A DNA stretch of 64,000 nt from an uncultured Burkholderiales bacterium (GCA_903870145.1 CAIQBO010000020.1:1-64000); one strand, 5' to 3'; positions 1 through 8,058 are shown, numbered from the stretch's first letter. Notes: a model not told the origin generated them from the letters alone. Numbers and translations are program-made.

Positions 1-7
1 AAAACTC

Positions 8-466
8 ATGACCAAAACGTTCAGCGCAAAACCCGCTGACGTGACGCACGAGTGGTTTGTGATTGACGCGACCGACAAGGTCCTCGGACGAGTAGCCAGC
101 GAAGTTGCTCTCCGTTTGCGCGGCAAACACAAGGCCATTTACACGCCTCACGTCGATACAGGCGACTTCATTGTCGTCGTCAACGCAGCACAACTGCGAG
201 TCACTGGTGCCAAGTCTTTAGACAAGGTGTACTACCGCCACTCGGGTTACCCGGGCGGCATCACAGCCACTAATTTTCGCGACATGCAGTCCAAGCACCC
301 CGGACGCGCGCTCGAGAAGGCTGTCAAAGGCATGTTGCCCAAAGGTCCTTTGGGCTACGCCATGATCAAAAAACTCAAAGTGTATGGCGGCGCTGAGCAC
401 CCCCACACGGCCCAACAGCCCAAAGTGCTTGAAATTCCCAATGGAAGCTTAAGGAGCCCCACATGA
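8..466 (+). CDS. rplM: 50S ribosomal protein L13, with C-terminal extension
   Basis: Ribosomal protein L13 of the large subunit, an early-assembly 23S rRNA binder. The product matches the family along its length (start [20 protein letters not shown] motif, [11 protein letters not shown]). L13 normally ends near residue 142-143 with a motif like KVLEI. Here the frame continues for nine extra residues (PNGSLRSPT) and stops at a TGA that overlaps the rpsI ATG. The ATG lies 8 bases from the window edge, so any Shine-Dalgarno sequence is mostly outside. It is co-transcribed with rpsI, as is usual. The identity is certain; the tail is unusual. Confidence 0.97.
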   Translation: MTKTFSAKPADVTHEWFVIDATDKVLGRVASEVALRLRGKHKAIYTPHVDTGDFIVVVNAAQLRVTGAKSLDKVYYRHSGYPGGITATNFRDMQSKHPGRALEKAVKGMLPKGPLGYAMIKKLKVYGGAEHPHTAQQPKVLEIPNGSLRSPT

Positions 467-855
467 TTGGTGATTGGAACAATGGCACCGGCCGTCGCAA
501 ATCCAGCGTCGCCCGTGTGTTTCTGAAAAAAGGCTCCGGCAACATCACGGTCAATGGCAAGGACATCCAAGCCTATTTCGGCCGCGAAACTTCGATCATG
601 ATCGCCAAGCAACCCCTGATGTTGACCAATCATGCCGAATCTTTCGACATTCAAATCAATGTTCATGGTGGCGGTGAGTCCGGCCAAGCGGGCGCGGCCC
701 GTCACGGCATCACACGCGCTTTGATCGACTACGACGCAACGCTCAAGCCCATGCTCAGCCAAGCTGGCTTTGTCACGCGTGACGCACGTGAAGTGGAACG
801 TAAAAAGGTTGGCTTGCACTCAGCTCGCCGCCGCAAGCAGTTCTCCAAGCGTTAA
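463..855 (+). CDS. rpsI: 30S ribosomal protein S9
   Basis: Ribosomal protein S9 of the small subunit, whose basic C-terminal tail reaches the P-site tRNA. The 130-residue product has the family start ([12 protein letters not shown]), the central [15 protein letters not shown] segment and the ending RRRKQFSKR, so it is full length. A strong AAGGAG lies at 451-456, seven bases before the ATG, and is embedded in the end of rplM. The ATG overlaps the rplM stop, which points to translational coupling. A strong terminator follows. Confidence 0.98.
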   Translation: MIGDWNNGTGRRKSSVARVFLKKGSGNITVNGKDIQAYFGRETSIMIAKQPLMLTNHAESFDIQINVHGGGESGQAGAARHGITRALIDYDATLKPMLSQAGFVTRDAREVERKKVGLHSARRRKQFSKR

Positions 856-874
856 TCGCTCTGGGGTTTTGCCC

Positions 875-911
875 AAAAAGCCGCCCTGGTTTTGCCAGCG
901 CGGCTTTTTTT
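875..911 (+). terminator. Rho-independent terminator of rplM-rpsI
   Basis: A hairpin with arms AAAGCCGC-C-CTGG and CCAG-C-GCGGCTTT (one C/C mismatch) and a TTTTG loop is followed by a run of seven T. It lies 20 bases after the rpsI stop and is a textbook intrinsic terminator. Confidence 0.93.
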
Positions 912-967
912 GGTATTTTTGCCTTTGCAATAACTACATAGGCATTTCACGTTTGACCCGCACAAAG

Positions 968-1141
968 ATGCATCCAATGCAAGAGTCACCGATCGCTTTT
1001 GAGCTTGAGTCTGAGCCCTACAACCCCAATGACGAAGCCGCCGTGGCCACCTACTGGATGGAGGCGACGGTTAAACGCGGCCCAGGTTGGCAAACCCGCA
1101 TCAACGCTTTGCTGCGCAAGGCGGTGAAGTCGGGCCTTTGA
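968..1141 (+). CDS. Short BrnA-antitoxin-like ORF, probably internally deleted
   Basis: A 57-residue reading frame between the rpsI terminator and erpA. Its ends resemble BrnA/DUF4415-type antitoxins: an acidic N-terminal part with NDEAAVATYWMEATVKRG, and the C-terminal motif GPGWQTRINALLRKAV. In the family these blocks are normally separated by some 30-40 residues carrying the ribbon-helix-helix strand; here they are joined directly. No BrnT-like toxin ORF is adjacent. The start has no good Shine-Dalgarno sequence. It is either a decayed antitoxin or a short protein of unknown role. The family assignment is from remembered motifs, so moderate. Confidence 0.5.
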   Translation: MHPMQESPIAFELESEPYNPNDEAAVATYWMEATVKRGPGWQTRINALLRKAVKSGL

Positions 1142-1178
1142 AATTTTGATAGCCCCATAAACCCCACTGCAAACCCAG

Positions 1179-1222
1179 TTACTCCCTTGAAAAGGGGTAA
1201 TTCCCGAGCAACGCGCTATACT
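1179..1222 (+). promoter_or_regulatory. Putative erpA promoter with near-palindrome
   Basis: The stretch TTACTCCCTTGAAAAGGGGTAA (1179-1200) is a near-perfect inverted repeat with one bulged base. A good -10-like TATACT follows at 1217-1222, about 29 bases before the erpA ATG. The TTGAAA inside the palindrome is 24 bases from TATACT, too far for a normal -35, so an activator or repressor may bind the palindrome. It does not match the IscR type 1 site I know. Confidence 0.35.
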
Positions 1223-1250
1223 ATTGAAGACCCAGATGGAGAGACCCAAG

Positions 1251-1616
1251 ATGAGTGCTGTTGCTGAATTTAACCCCACCGAAATGCCCGAGCCGATTGT
1301 CTTTACCGACAGCGCTGCGGCCAAAGTGGCTGACCTGATTGCAGAAGAAGGCAATGCAGATTTGAAACTGCGCGTGTTTGTGCAGGGCGGGGGTTGCTCT
1401 GGCTTTCAATACGGTTTCACGTTTGACGAAATCGTCAATGAAGACGACACCACCATGACCAAAAACGGCGTGTCCTTGCTGATTGACGCCATGAGCTACC
1501 AATATTTGTTGGGCGCTGAAATTGATTACAAAGAAGACCTGCAAGGCGCGCAGTTTGTCATCAAAAACCCCAATGCCACCAGCACCTGTGGCTGCGGCTC
1601 ATCGTTTTCAACCTGA
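1251..1616 (+). CDS. erpA: Iron-sulfur cluster insertion protein ErpA
   Basis: A-type Fe-S carrier that delivers clusters to apo-proteins, for example enzymes of isoprenoid synthesis. The 121-residue product contains the three invariant cysteines of the HesB/IscA fold (Cys49 in [10 protein letters not shown], Cys113 and Cys115 in TCGCGSSF). The ORF track begins upstream at a TTG, but the ATG at 1251 is preferred: it follows GGAG by nine bases and gives the family N-terminus MSAVAEF. It is convergent with anmK. No isc or suf operon lies nearby, as is common for erpA. Confidence 0.96.
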   Translation: MSAVAEFNPTEMPEPIVFTDSAAAKVADLIAEEGNADLKLRVFVQGGGCSGFQYGFTFDEIVNEDDTTMTKNGVSLLIDAMSYQYLLGAEIDYKEDLQGAQFVIKNPNATSTCGCGSSFST

Positions 1617-1631
1617 AGTTTTCTCCAAGCT

Positions 1632-2804
1632 TTACCGGGGGTAAATAGCCCCCAAGACACGGGCGCCTCGAGCGCCCGTGACGCTTTGGAGGCTGCCCGT
1701 TTGTCGTTTGACGGCCTTGGCGGCCAACCAAGCAAAGGCAGCAGCCTCGACTTGCAAAGGGGGTATGCCCAATGCGTCAGTTGCAGCCACTTCAACACTG
1801 GGCAGCAAAGCACTCAAGCGGCGCATCAACTGCAGGTTCAGCGCCCCCCCCCCACAGACCCACAATTGCCGTGCATCGGGTGCCAGTTTTTGCAGGTCGC
1901 GCGCAATGGCCAGCGCTGTGAACTCGCACAAGCTGGCTTGCACATCTTCGAGTTTGAGCTTGCCTTGAGTTGCCAAGCAGGCTTGCAGCCAAGTGGGGTT
2001 GAACAAATCGCGGCCTGTGCTTTTGGGCGGTGTGCGGTGCAAGAAGGGCTCGGCCATGAAGCTCTCCAGCAGAGCCGGCTGCACTTGCCCAAGCGCAGCC
2101 CAAGCGCCTTGCGCGTCAAAATTTTGTGCCTTGTGCAGGTGGACCCAATGGTCCATCAAGGCGTTGCCTGGGCCGCAGTCGAAGCCCAAAATGGGCGGGC
2201 TGCCTGGGCCCATGCGGGGCAAGACACTCATGTTGGAAATGCCGCCCACATTGACCACCGCCACACTGTGCATTGCGTTGCCAAAAACTTCTTGATGAAA
2301 AGCCGGCACCAAGGGGGCACCTTGCCCGCCCGCAGCCAAGTCGCGGGTTCTGAATTCAGCCACCACGTCAATGCCCGTGAGCTCGGCCAGCAAGGCCGGG
2401 TTGTTCAGCTGCAAGGTGTAGCCCACTGCCGCTTGTGCTTGGGCTGGGTCGGCGTCAAACTCCAAAGGCCTGTGCCTGACTGTTTGCCCATGGGCGCCAA
2501 TGGCCACGATCTGCTCGGGGCCTATGCCAGCAGCTTGCAGCAAATCGTGCACCACCAAAGCGTAGTTTCTGGCCAAACTGTTACCAGCCAAGGCGGCGCG
2601 GTGCAGTTCGTTGGGGCCGGGGGTGTTCAGGGCCAGGAGTTCGTCGCGCAAGGCGGGGGGGAAAGGCCTGAAGCTGTGCCGCAGCACTTGCACAGTAGGT
2701 GTGCTGCGAAGCACAACCCCGTCAATGCCATCGAGCGAGGTGCCCGACATCAGGCCAATGAACAACTCGGGGGCAGCAAGTGGCGTGAACGGTGTTGTGG
2801 TCAC
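1632..2804 (-). CDS. anmK: Anhydro-N-acetylmuramic acid kinase
   Basis: Phosphorylates and opens 1,6-anhydro-MurNAc to MurNAc-6-phosphate in murein recycling, in the cytoplasm. The N-terminal LMSGTSLDGIDG motif, the central GGISN and GFDCGPGNALMD, and the C-terminal VCGGGALN mark the AnmK branch of the ASKHA kinases. The length (390 residues) is normal. The start is GTG with no obvious Shine-Dalgarno sequence. It lies 27 bases downstream of the M23 peptidase gene on the same strand, so wall cleavage and recycling are probably co-expressed. The VCGGG codons contain a ten-base G run (see repeat entry). Confidence 0.96.
   Translation of the reverse strand: MTTTPFTPLAAPELFIGLMSGTSLDGIDGVVLRSTPTVQVLRHSFRPFPPALRDELLALNTPGPNELHRAALAGNSLARNYALVVHDLLQAAGIGPEQIVAIGAHGQTVRHRPLEFDADPAQAQAAVGYTLQLNNPALLAELTGIDVVAEFRTRDLAAGGQGAPLVPAFHQEVFGNAMHSVAVVNVGGISNMSVLPRMGPGSPPILGFDCGPGNALMDHWVHLHKAQNFDAQGAWAALGQVQPALLESFMAEPFLHRTPPKSTGRDLFNPTWLQACLATQGKLKLEDVQASLCEFTALAIARDLQKLAPDARQLWVCGGGALNLQLMRRLSALLPSVEVAATDALGIPPLQVEAAAFAWLAAKAVKRQTGSLQSVTGARGARVLGAIYPR
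1658..1680. repeat. Perfect inverted repeat at the 3' end of anmK
   Basis: CACGGGCGC and GCGCCCGTG form a perfect 9-bp stem with a 5-base loop inside the last codons of anmK. A second small hairpin (GGGGG / CCCCC, 1637-1653) covers its stop region. Together they sit between the convergent stops of erpA and anmK and could slow transcription from either side. Neither has a T-run, so they are not called terminators. Confidence 0.5.
1844..1853. repeat. Ten-base C/G homopolymer inside anmK
   Basis: A run of ten C on the plus strand (ten G in the anmK message) encodes part of the conserved VCGGGAL loop at about residues 318-321. It is in frame here. Runs of this length are prone to slippage, and gain or loss of a base would truncate AnmK in its last quarter. 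Confidence 0.95.
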
Positions 2805-2831
2805 GGCAAAACAAGCCGCTGCTGGCGCGGT

Positions 2832-4193
2832 TTACTGAACCGTGCTTTGACGCATTTGCGCCGCCGCCACCAACTGGCTGCGAGCCAGCGCAGCGCGTTG
2901 GTTGAACTGCGCACGGGCTTCGGCTGTAACCGGGGCGGCCTCAGCTTGCAGTGCCAAGGTCATGGGGTCGACGTGGCGGCCATTGACGCGAAATTCAAAA
3001 TGCAAATGTGGCCCAGTGGCCCATCCGGTAGAGCCTACAGCGCCAACCGAGTCGCCTTGTTTGACCGCCTGGCCTTTGCGCACTTGAATGCGGCTCAAAT
3101 GGGCGTAAACGGTGGAGTGAACAGCGCTGTGCTTGACCACCACCATGTTGCCAAAGCCATTTTGAAAACCAGCTTGCTCGACAATGCCATCTCCGACAGT
3201 GATGGCGGGTGAGCCTGTGGGCGCTGCGTAGTCAACGCCTAAATGGGCCCGCTGGGTGTGGAAAATGGGGTGCTCACGCATGCCAAAACCGCTGGTGCGG
3301 CGCGAATAGGGCATGGGGGAGGCCAGGTAGGCTCGGCGCAGGCTTTGGCCATCCAGCGTGTAGTAGCCGCCTCTTTTACCAGGCTCTTGGAACCACACGG
3401 CGTTGTATGTTTTGGGGCCATTGATGAACTCGGCGCTCAAGATGCGTCCGGCCCGCAGGGGCTCGCCTTCGGCTTCCAGGGTTTCGTAAACCACAGAGAA
3501 GATCGCGCCTTTGCGCAGTGCGCGATGAAAGTCAATTTGGCCAGAAAAAACCTCGGCCAATTGGCGAGTGACAGAGTCGGGCACACGGGCTTCGTCGGTG
3601 GCAGCGTACAAGGAGGAAGCCACTGCACCACCCGACATGCGCACACTGGCCGTCAGTGGCGCGGCGTCTGTTCGGTAGCTAAAACCATCGCCTTGGCGGG
3701 TGATGACCAAGCGCTGGAATTGGGTGTCGTTCTCGTTGTTGAGCCAGCGGGTGGTCAGCTTGAGTAAGTGTTGCTGCTCGTTGGCTTCAACCGACAAGGT
3801 GCGGCCCGATCGATTGAGCAGGGCTTGACGCAGCGCTGGCGTTTGGCGAATGAAAGCTGCTGCAGCAGGGTCTATGAGGCCCAAGCGGCGCAATAAACTC
3901 TCTGCTGTGTCAGACGATCGGGTCAAGTCGTTGCGGTACAGCTTGAGGCTTTGCTGCTCCAAGGCCAAGCCTTGGGAAATCAGATCAGGGGTCTGCAGGT
4001 TTTCAAAAACCATGCGAACGGGCAGGTTGGATGCGTCTGGGCCCAAGTTGGCAATGGCCAAAGCGCCCCCACCAACGCTCAGCATGAGCGCAGCCAAACT
4101 GGCAGTGATGTGCTTGGGGTGGCGTGCCAGTACAGCCTGTAGCGCTTGGCCATAGGCTTTGGCAGTGATGACCCAAGAGGACAGAAAATTCAT
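2832..4193 (-). CDS. M23 family metallopeptidase (LytM/murein endopeptidase)
   Basis: Probable periplasmic zinc endopeptidase or amidase activator acting on peptidoglycan cross-links. One membrane segment near residues 29-50 anchors the protein; a long middle region resembles the OapA/LysM-like part of MepM-type enzymes. The C-terminal peptidase domain shows both zinc motifs: HLGVD near residue 317 and GPHLHFEF near residue 396. The length of 453 residues fits the MepM family. It is divergent from tyrS and co-directional with anmK, which would recycle the fragments it helps release. The zinc site appears intact, so it is likely an active enzyme. Confidence 0.93.
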   Translation of the reverse strand: MNFLSSWVITAKAYGQALQAVLARHPKHITASLAALMLSVGGGALAIANLGPDASNLPVRMVFENLQTPDLISQGLALEQQSLKLYRNDLTRSSDTAESLLRRLGLIDPAAAAFIRQTPALRQALLNRSGRTLSVEANEQQHLLKLTTRWLNNENDTQFQRLVITRQGDGFSYRTDAAPLTASVRMSGGAVASSLYAATDEARVPDSVTRQLAEVFSGQIDFHRALRKGAIFSVVYETLEAEGEPLRAGRILSAEFINGPKTYNAVWFQEPGKRGGYYTLDGQSLRRAYLASPMPYSRRTSGFGMREHPIFHTQRAHLGVDYAAPTGSPAITVGDGIVEQAGFQNGFGNMVVVKHSAVHSTVYAHLSRIQVRKGQAVKQGDSVGAVGSTGWATGPHLHFEFRVNGRHVDPMTLALQAEAAPVTAEARAQFNQRAALARSQLVAAAQMRQSTVQ

Positions 4194-4263
4194 GCGGCAG
4201 TCGGTTTTGAAGAGTGGGGTGCGCTCAGGCGCACAATCTCTTCGGGGATCGGTCAGGAAAAAG

Positions 4264-4287
4264 AAGGGCAGCCCTTAAAATAAGGGC
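4264..4287. promoter_or_regulatory. AAGGGC half-site cluster between M23 gene and tyrS
   Basis: AAGGGC-A-GCCCTT is a 13-bp palindrome (4264-4276), and a further AAGGGC follows at 4282-4287. The cluster lies in the 152-bp divergent gap, which must hold the promoters of both genes. A regulator site is possible but unproven. Confidence 0.3.
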
Positions 4288-4345
4288 AAGCACGTTATTG
4301 GCCATTCTAACGCCAAAGACGCACGCGGTATACGAAAAAACCCTT

Positions 4346-5581
4346 ATGAATCAATTGCATCATACGAAATACCCCATCACAGACGCAGTCCAAGATGCCT
4401 TGGCCGTGACGCTGCGGGGCTCTCAAGAGTTGATCCCCCAGGACGATTGGGTTCAGAAATTGGCGCGGTCTGAGGCCACGGGGGTGCCGCTTCGCATCAA
4501 ACTGGGCCTGGACCCCACGGCGCCCGACATCCATGTGGGGCACACCGTGGTGCTCAACAAAATGCGCCAATTGCAGGATTTAGGGCATCAAGTGATCTTT
4601 TTAATCGGTGATTTCACCAGTTTGATCGGTGACCCTTCAGGGCGCAACAACACCCGCCCGCCCTTGACGCCTGAGCAAATCAAGGCCAACGCCGAAACCT
4701 ATTATCGCCAAGCCAGTTTGGTGCTGGACCCCAGCAAAACCGAGATTCGCTACAACTCGGAGTGGAGTTTGCCCCTGGGCGCCATGGGCATGATTCAACT
4801 GGCGGCCAAATACACGGTGGCGCGCATGATGGAGCGCAACGATTTTCATGACCGCTTCAAGGCCGGCACCCCGATCAGCGTGCACGAGTTTTTGTACCCC
4901 TTGATGCAGGGCTACGACTCCGTGGCTTTGAAGTCTGACTTGGAATTGGGCGGCACCGATCAAAAATTCAATTTGCTCATGGGCCGGCATTTGCAAGCTG
5001 AATATGGCCAAGAGCCGCAATGCATTTTGACCATGCCGCTGCTCGAAGGCCTGGACGGCGTGGAGAAAATGTCCAAGTCGAAAAACAATTACATCGGCAT
5101 CAGCGAAGACGCCAACACCATGTTTGCCAAAGTGCTCTCCATTTCTGACGTTTTGATGTGGCGCTGGTACACCTTGCTCTCGTTTCAATCGATGGCCCAG
5201 ATCCAAGCTTTGCAACAGGACGTTCAAGGCGGTCGCAACCCGAAAGACGCCAAAGTGGCTTTGGCCTTGGAAATCACCACGCGTTTTCATGGCGCGAGCG
5301 CGGCAGCAGCAGCAGAGCAAGACTTCATCAACCGCAGCAAGGGCGGCGTGCCCGATGAAATTCCTGAACTGAGCTTGTCGGGCGCGCCCTTGGGCATTGG
5401 TGCTTTGCTCAAGATGGCGGGGCTGGCCCCTTCGGGCAGTGAGGCCAACCGCTTGATCGAAGGCGGCGGCGTGCGCGTGGACTCGGGCGTGGTCAGCGAC
5501 AAGGGGCTCAAACTCGATGTGGGCACCTACGTTGTGCAAGTGGGCAAGCGCAAATTTGCCCGCATCAGCGTGACTGCTTGA
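4346..5581 (+). CDS. tyrS: Tyrosyl-tRNA synthetase
   Basis: Charges tRNA-Tyr with tyrosine. It is a class I synthetase with the HIGH-type motif HVGH at residues 63-66 and KMSKS near residue 241, and a C-terminal S4 RNA-binding domain (about residues 340-411). The long form with NNTRPPLT places it in the TyrZ-like subgroup. The ORF track extends upstream to 4214, but the ATG at 4346 gives the normal N-terminus and 411 residues. It is divergent from the M23 gene and followed by a metal exporter. Confidence 0.97.
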   Translation: MNQLHHTKYPITDAVQDALAVTLRGSQELIPQDDWVQKLARSEATGVPLRIKLGLDPTAPDIHVGHTVVLNKMRQLQDLGHQVIFLIGDFTSLIGDPSGRNNTRPPLTPEQIKANAETYYRQASLVLDPSKTEIRYNSEWSLPLGAMGMIQLAAKYTVARMMERNDFHDRFKAGTPISVHEFLYPLMQGYDSVALKSDLELGGTDQKFNLLMGRHLQAEYGQEPQCILTMPLLEGLDGVEKMSKSKNNYIGISEDANTMFAKVLSISDVLMWRWYTLLSFQSMAQIQALQQDVQGGRNPKDAKVALALEITTRFHGASAAAAAEQDFINRSKGGVPDEIPELSLSGAPLGIGALLKMAGLAPSGSEANRLIEGGGVRVDSGVVSDKGLKLDVGTYVVQVGKRKFARISVTA

Positions 5582-5644
5582 TGGCCTGGCCCTGTATAGA
5601 TGCGGATCAATGCATGTGTGGGTGTAAGAGAGTAGTCTAAGCAA

Positions 5645-6574
5645 ATGCCCACTCTACGTTTGCCCAATTGGTCGCCACGAACTTTGCTGTGGGCTTCGGT
5701 CGTGGTGGCATTGATCACCATCACCCTTAAAACATGGGCTTGGTGGATCACTGATTCTGTGGGCTTGCTGTCCGATGCGATGGAGTCGTTGGTCAATTTG
5801 GCCAGCGCTATTTTTGGCTTGGTCATGGTCACGGTGGCAGCTCAACCCGCAGATGAAGAACACCCTTATGGGCACCACAAAGCGGAGTATTTTTCTTCAG
5901 GCTTTGAAGGTATTTTGATCATCGTGGCGGCCTTGGGCATCATTTGGACCGCAGGCCACAGATTGTTTGAACCGCAGCCGATTGAGCAAGTGGGCTGGGG
6001 CTTGTTGTTGTCCGTGATCAGTTCGGCTTTGAACGGCTTGCTGGCCTGGGTGATGTTCAATGCAGCCAAGGTACACAGATCGATCGCTTTGGAAGCCGAT
6101 GCCAAGCACTTGGTGACCGATGTCTGGACTTCCGTGGGGGTGGTGCTGGGCATTGCCTTGGTCAGCGTGACGGGTTGGTTGTGGCTTGATGCCGTGGTGG
6201 CCATGGGCGTGGCCTTGAACATTTTGCAAGAGGGCTGGCATTTGATTTGGCGCTCGTCGCAAGGCTTGATGGACGAGGCTTTGGAGCCCGATGTTTTGGC
6301 CAAAATCGAAGAAACTCTGGCCGGCTTTGCGCACCAACGCGGCAGTGTGGAGATCATTCGCTTTGACCATGTGACCACCCGAAAAGCGGGGCAACGCCGC
6401 TTTGTTGATTTGCACATGCACATGCCAGCGGCTTGGTCATTGGGGCGCGCTGCGGCTTTGCGAGGCAGTGTGGAGCAAGCTTTGATGAGCGCTGTGCCAG
6501 GCTTGCGCGCCACGATCCAACTTTTGCCCAGCGATGTCGAAGCACATTTCGATTCACAGCAAGACTTGTTGTAG
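5645..6574 (+). CDS. Cation diffusion facilitator family transporter
   Basis: Inner-membrane proton/divalent-cation antiporter, probably exporting zinc, iron or manganese. Of the usual six transmembrane helices, helix 2 carries SDAMESLVN (D and E/N metal ligands) and helix 5 carries DAKHLVTDVWTS with the H-xxx-D pair typical of FieF/YiiP. A cytoplasmic C-terminal domain with HMHMP follows, where binding of metal ions in the dimer is known for the family. The substrate cannot be told from sequence alone. The gene starts 63 bases after tyrS and ends just before the dbpA promoter. Confidence 0.92.
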   Translation: MPTLRLPNWSPRTLLWASVVVALITITLKTWAWWITDSVGLLSDAMESLVNLASAIFGLVMVTVAAQPADEEHPYGHHKAEYFSSGFEGILIIVAALGIIWTAGHRLFEPQPIEQVGWGLLLSVISSALNGLLAWVMFNAAKVHRSIALEADAKHLVTDVWTSVGVVLGIALVSVTGWLWLDAVVAMGVALNILQEGWHLIWRSSQGLMDEALEPDVLAKIEETLAGFAHQRGSVEIIRFDHVTTRKAGQRRFVDLHMHMPAAWSLGRAAALRGSVEQALMSAVPGLRATIQLLPSDVEAHFDSQQDLL

Positions 6575-6582
6575 CCCATTTC

Positions 6583-6588
6583 TATAAT
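6583..6588 (+). promoter_or_regulatory. -10 element TATAAT of dbpA (leaderless candidate)
   Basis: A perfect TATAAT ends six bases before the dbpA ATG, so transcription would be expected to begin at or next to the start codon. CCCAT and ATGGG flank it as a small inverted repeat. No Shine-Dalgarno sequence is present between it and the ATG, and no good -35 is seen. Confidence 0.6.
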
Positions 6589-6594
6589 GGGTGC

Positions 6595-8013
6595 ATGACT
6601 GAACAAAACCCTGATCTTTTTTCTCGTTTGACGCTTTCAGCTTCGATGCTGAGCAATTTGGATCAGTTGGGCTACAGCAGCATGACCCCCATTCAATCGG
6701 CGAGTTTGCCCTTGGCCTTGGTGGGCAAGGACTTGATTGCCCAGGCCAGCACGGGCAGCGGCAAGACGGCGGCGTTTGGCATTGTGTTGGTGGAAAAACT
6801 GTTGCCAGCCGACTTTGCTGTGCAGGCTTTGATTTTGTGCCCCACGCGCGAGTTGGCAGACCAGGTCAGTCAAGAAATCAGGCGACTGGCCCGGGCCACG
6901 GGCAATGTGAAGGTGGTGACTTTGTGCGGCGGTGTGGCCCTTCGGGGGCAGGTGCAAAGTTTGGAGCACGGCGCGCACGTGGTGGTGGGAACGCCCGGGC
7001 GCATCATGGACCACTTGGAGCGCGGCTCTTTGAAACTCAAAGGCCTTAAAACCTTAGTGCTCGACGAAGCCGACCGCATGCTGGACATGGGGTTTTTTGA
7101 CGACATCGCCAAAGTCGCGCGGCAGTGCCCCACGCCGCGGCAAACTTTGTTGTTCTCGGCCACTTACCCTGATGGCATTGCCAAACTGGCTGCGCAGTTC
7201 ATGAAAGAGCCGCAAACGGTTCGGGTGCAGACGCAGCACAGTGCTGCCAAGATTAAACAAATTTTCATTGAAGTCAAAGAGTCAGAGCGCTTGCATGCGG
7301 TCTCGCAAGTGTTGCTGCATTTCAGGCCCGAATCTACCTTGGCCTTTTGCAATACCAAGCAGCAGTGCCGTGATTTGGTGGCGGTTTTGCAAGGCCAAGG
7401 GTTCAGCGCCTTGGCGCTGTATGGCGAGTTAGAGCAGCGTGAGCGTGACCAGGTGCTGATTCAATTTGCCAACCGCAGCTGCTCTATTTTGGTGGCCACC
7501 GATGTGGCCGCGCGAGGCTTGGATGTGGCGCAACTCGAAGCCGTTGTCAATGTGGATGTGACGCCCGATTCGCAGGTGCACATCCACCGCGTTGGCCGCA
7601 CCGGGCGGGCCGATGCCGAAGGCTTGGCCGTGACCTTGGCCAGTTTGAACGAGATGGGCAATGTGGGCAAAATCGAAGTGCTGCAAGGGCGTGAATCGGT
7701 TTGGCAGCCCTTGAGCAGTTTGACGCCCACTGGCAAAGGCATGTTGGTGCCGGCCATGGCAACCTTGCAAATTGTGGGGGGGCGCAAAGAAAAAATCAGG
7801 GCGGGTGATGTGCTGGGCGCTCTAACGGGCGAGGCGGGGTTCACGCGCGAGCAAGTGGGCAAAATCAATGTGAACGAGTTTTCCACGTATGTGGCGGTGC
7901 AGCGCCAAGTGGCAGCTCAAGCGGTGGAAAAATTGAGCCATGGCCGCGTCAAAGGCCGCTCGGTCAGGGTGCGCATGTTGGAGGATGCAACAGGTATGCA
8001 AAGTGCTGATTAA
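6595..8013 (+). CDS. dbpA: ATP-dependent RNA helicase DbpA
   Basis: DEAD-box helicase that acts in 50S subunit assembly at 23S rRNA helix 92. All core motifs are visible: Q motif, ASTGSGKT, PTRELA, TPGR, DEAD, SAT, and HRVGRTGR. The C-terminal domain (about residues 395-465, EKIRAGDVLGALTGEAG) is the DbpA-type RNA-binding domain, which separates it from RhlE and SrmB. The ORF track start at 6433 lies inside the previous gene; the ATG at 6595 gives 472 residues. The start follows a -10 box with no room for a leader. Confidence 0.95.
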   Translation: MTEQNPDLFSRLTLSASMLSNLDQLGYSSMTPIQSASLPLALVGKDLIAQASTGSGKTAAFGIVLVEKLLPADFAVQALILCPTRELADQVSQEIRRLARATGNVKVVTLCGGVALRGQVQSLEHGAHVVVGTPGRIMDHLERGSLKLKGLKTLVLDEADRMLDMGFFDDIAKVARQCPTPRQTLLFSATYPDGIAKLAAQFMKEPQTVRVQTQHSAAKIKQIFIEVKESERLHAVSQVLLHFRPESTLAFCNTKQQCRDLVAVLQGQGFSALALYGELEQRERDQVLIQFANRSCSILVATDVAARGLDVAQLEAVVNVDVTPDSQVHIHRVGRTGRADAEGLAVTLASLNEMGNVGKIEVLQGRESVWQPLSSLTPTGKGMLVPAMATLQIVGGRKEKIRAGDVLGALTGEAGFTREQVGKINVNEFSTYVAVQRQVAAQAVEKLSHGRVKGRSVRVRMLEDATGMQSAD

Positions 8014-8058
8014 CTGCAATCTGCACAAGTGATCGGCTACGGCGATCGGTAGATGTGA

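Noticed and set aside
1187-1222. Heat-shock sigma-32 promoter at TTGAAA upstream of erpA
   Set aside because: The downstream sequence lacks a CCCCAT-type -10 at the right distance.
1686-3212. 508-codon plus-strand ORF opposite anmK and the M23 gene
   Set aside because: It is antisense to two well-identified genes, has no recognisable domain, and arises from high third-position GC. The same holds for 4637-5644 (minus), 19862-21187 (plus) and 29490-30503 (minus).
8014-8058. Repeated GATCGG in the dbpA-ybeY gap as a terminator or site
   Set aside because: The copies are direct repeats that cannot form a stem and have no T-run; likely chance.
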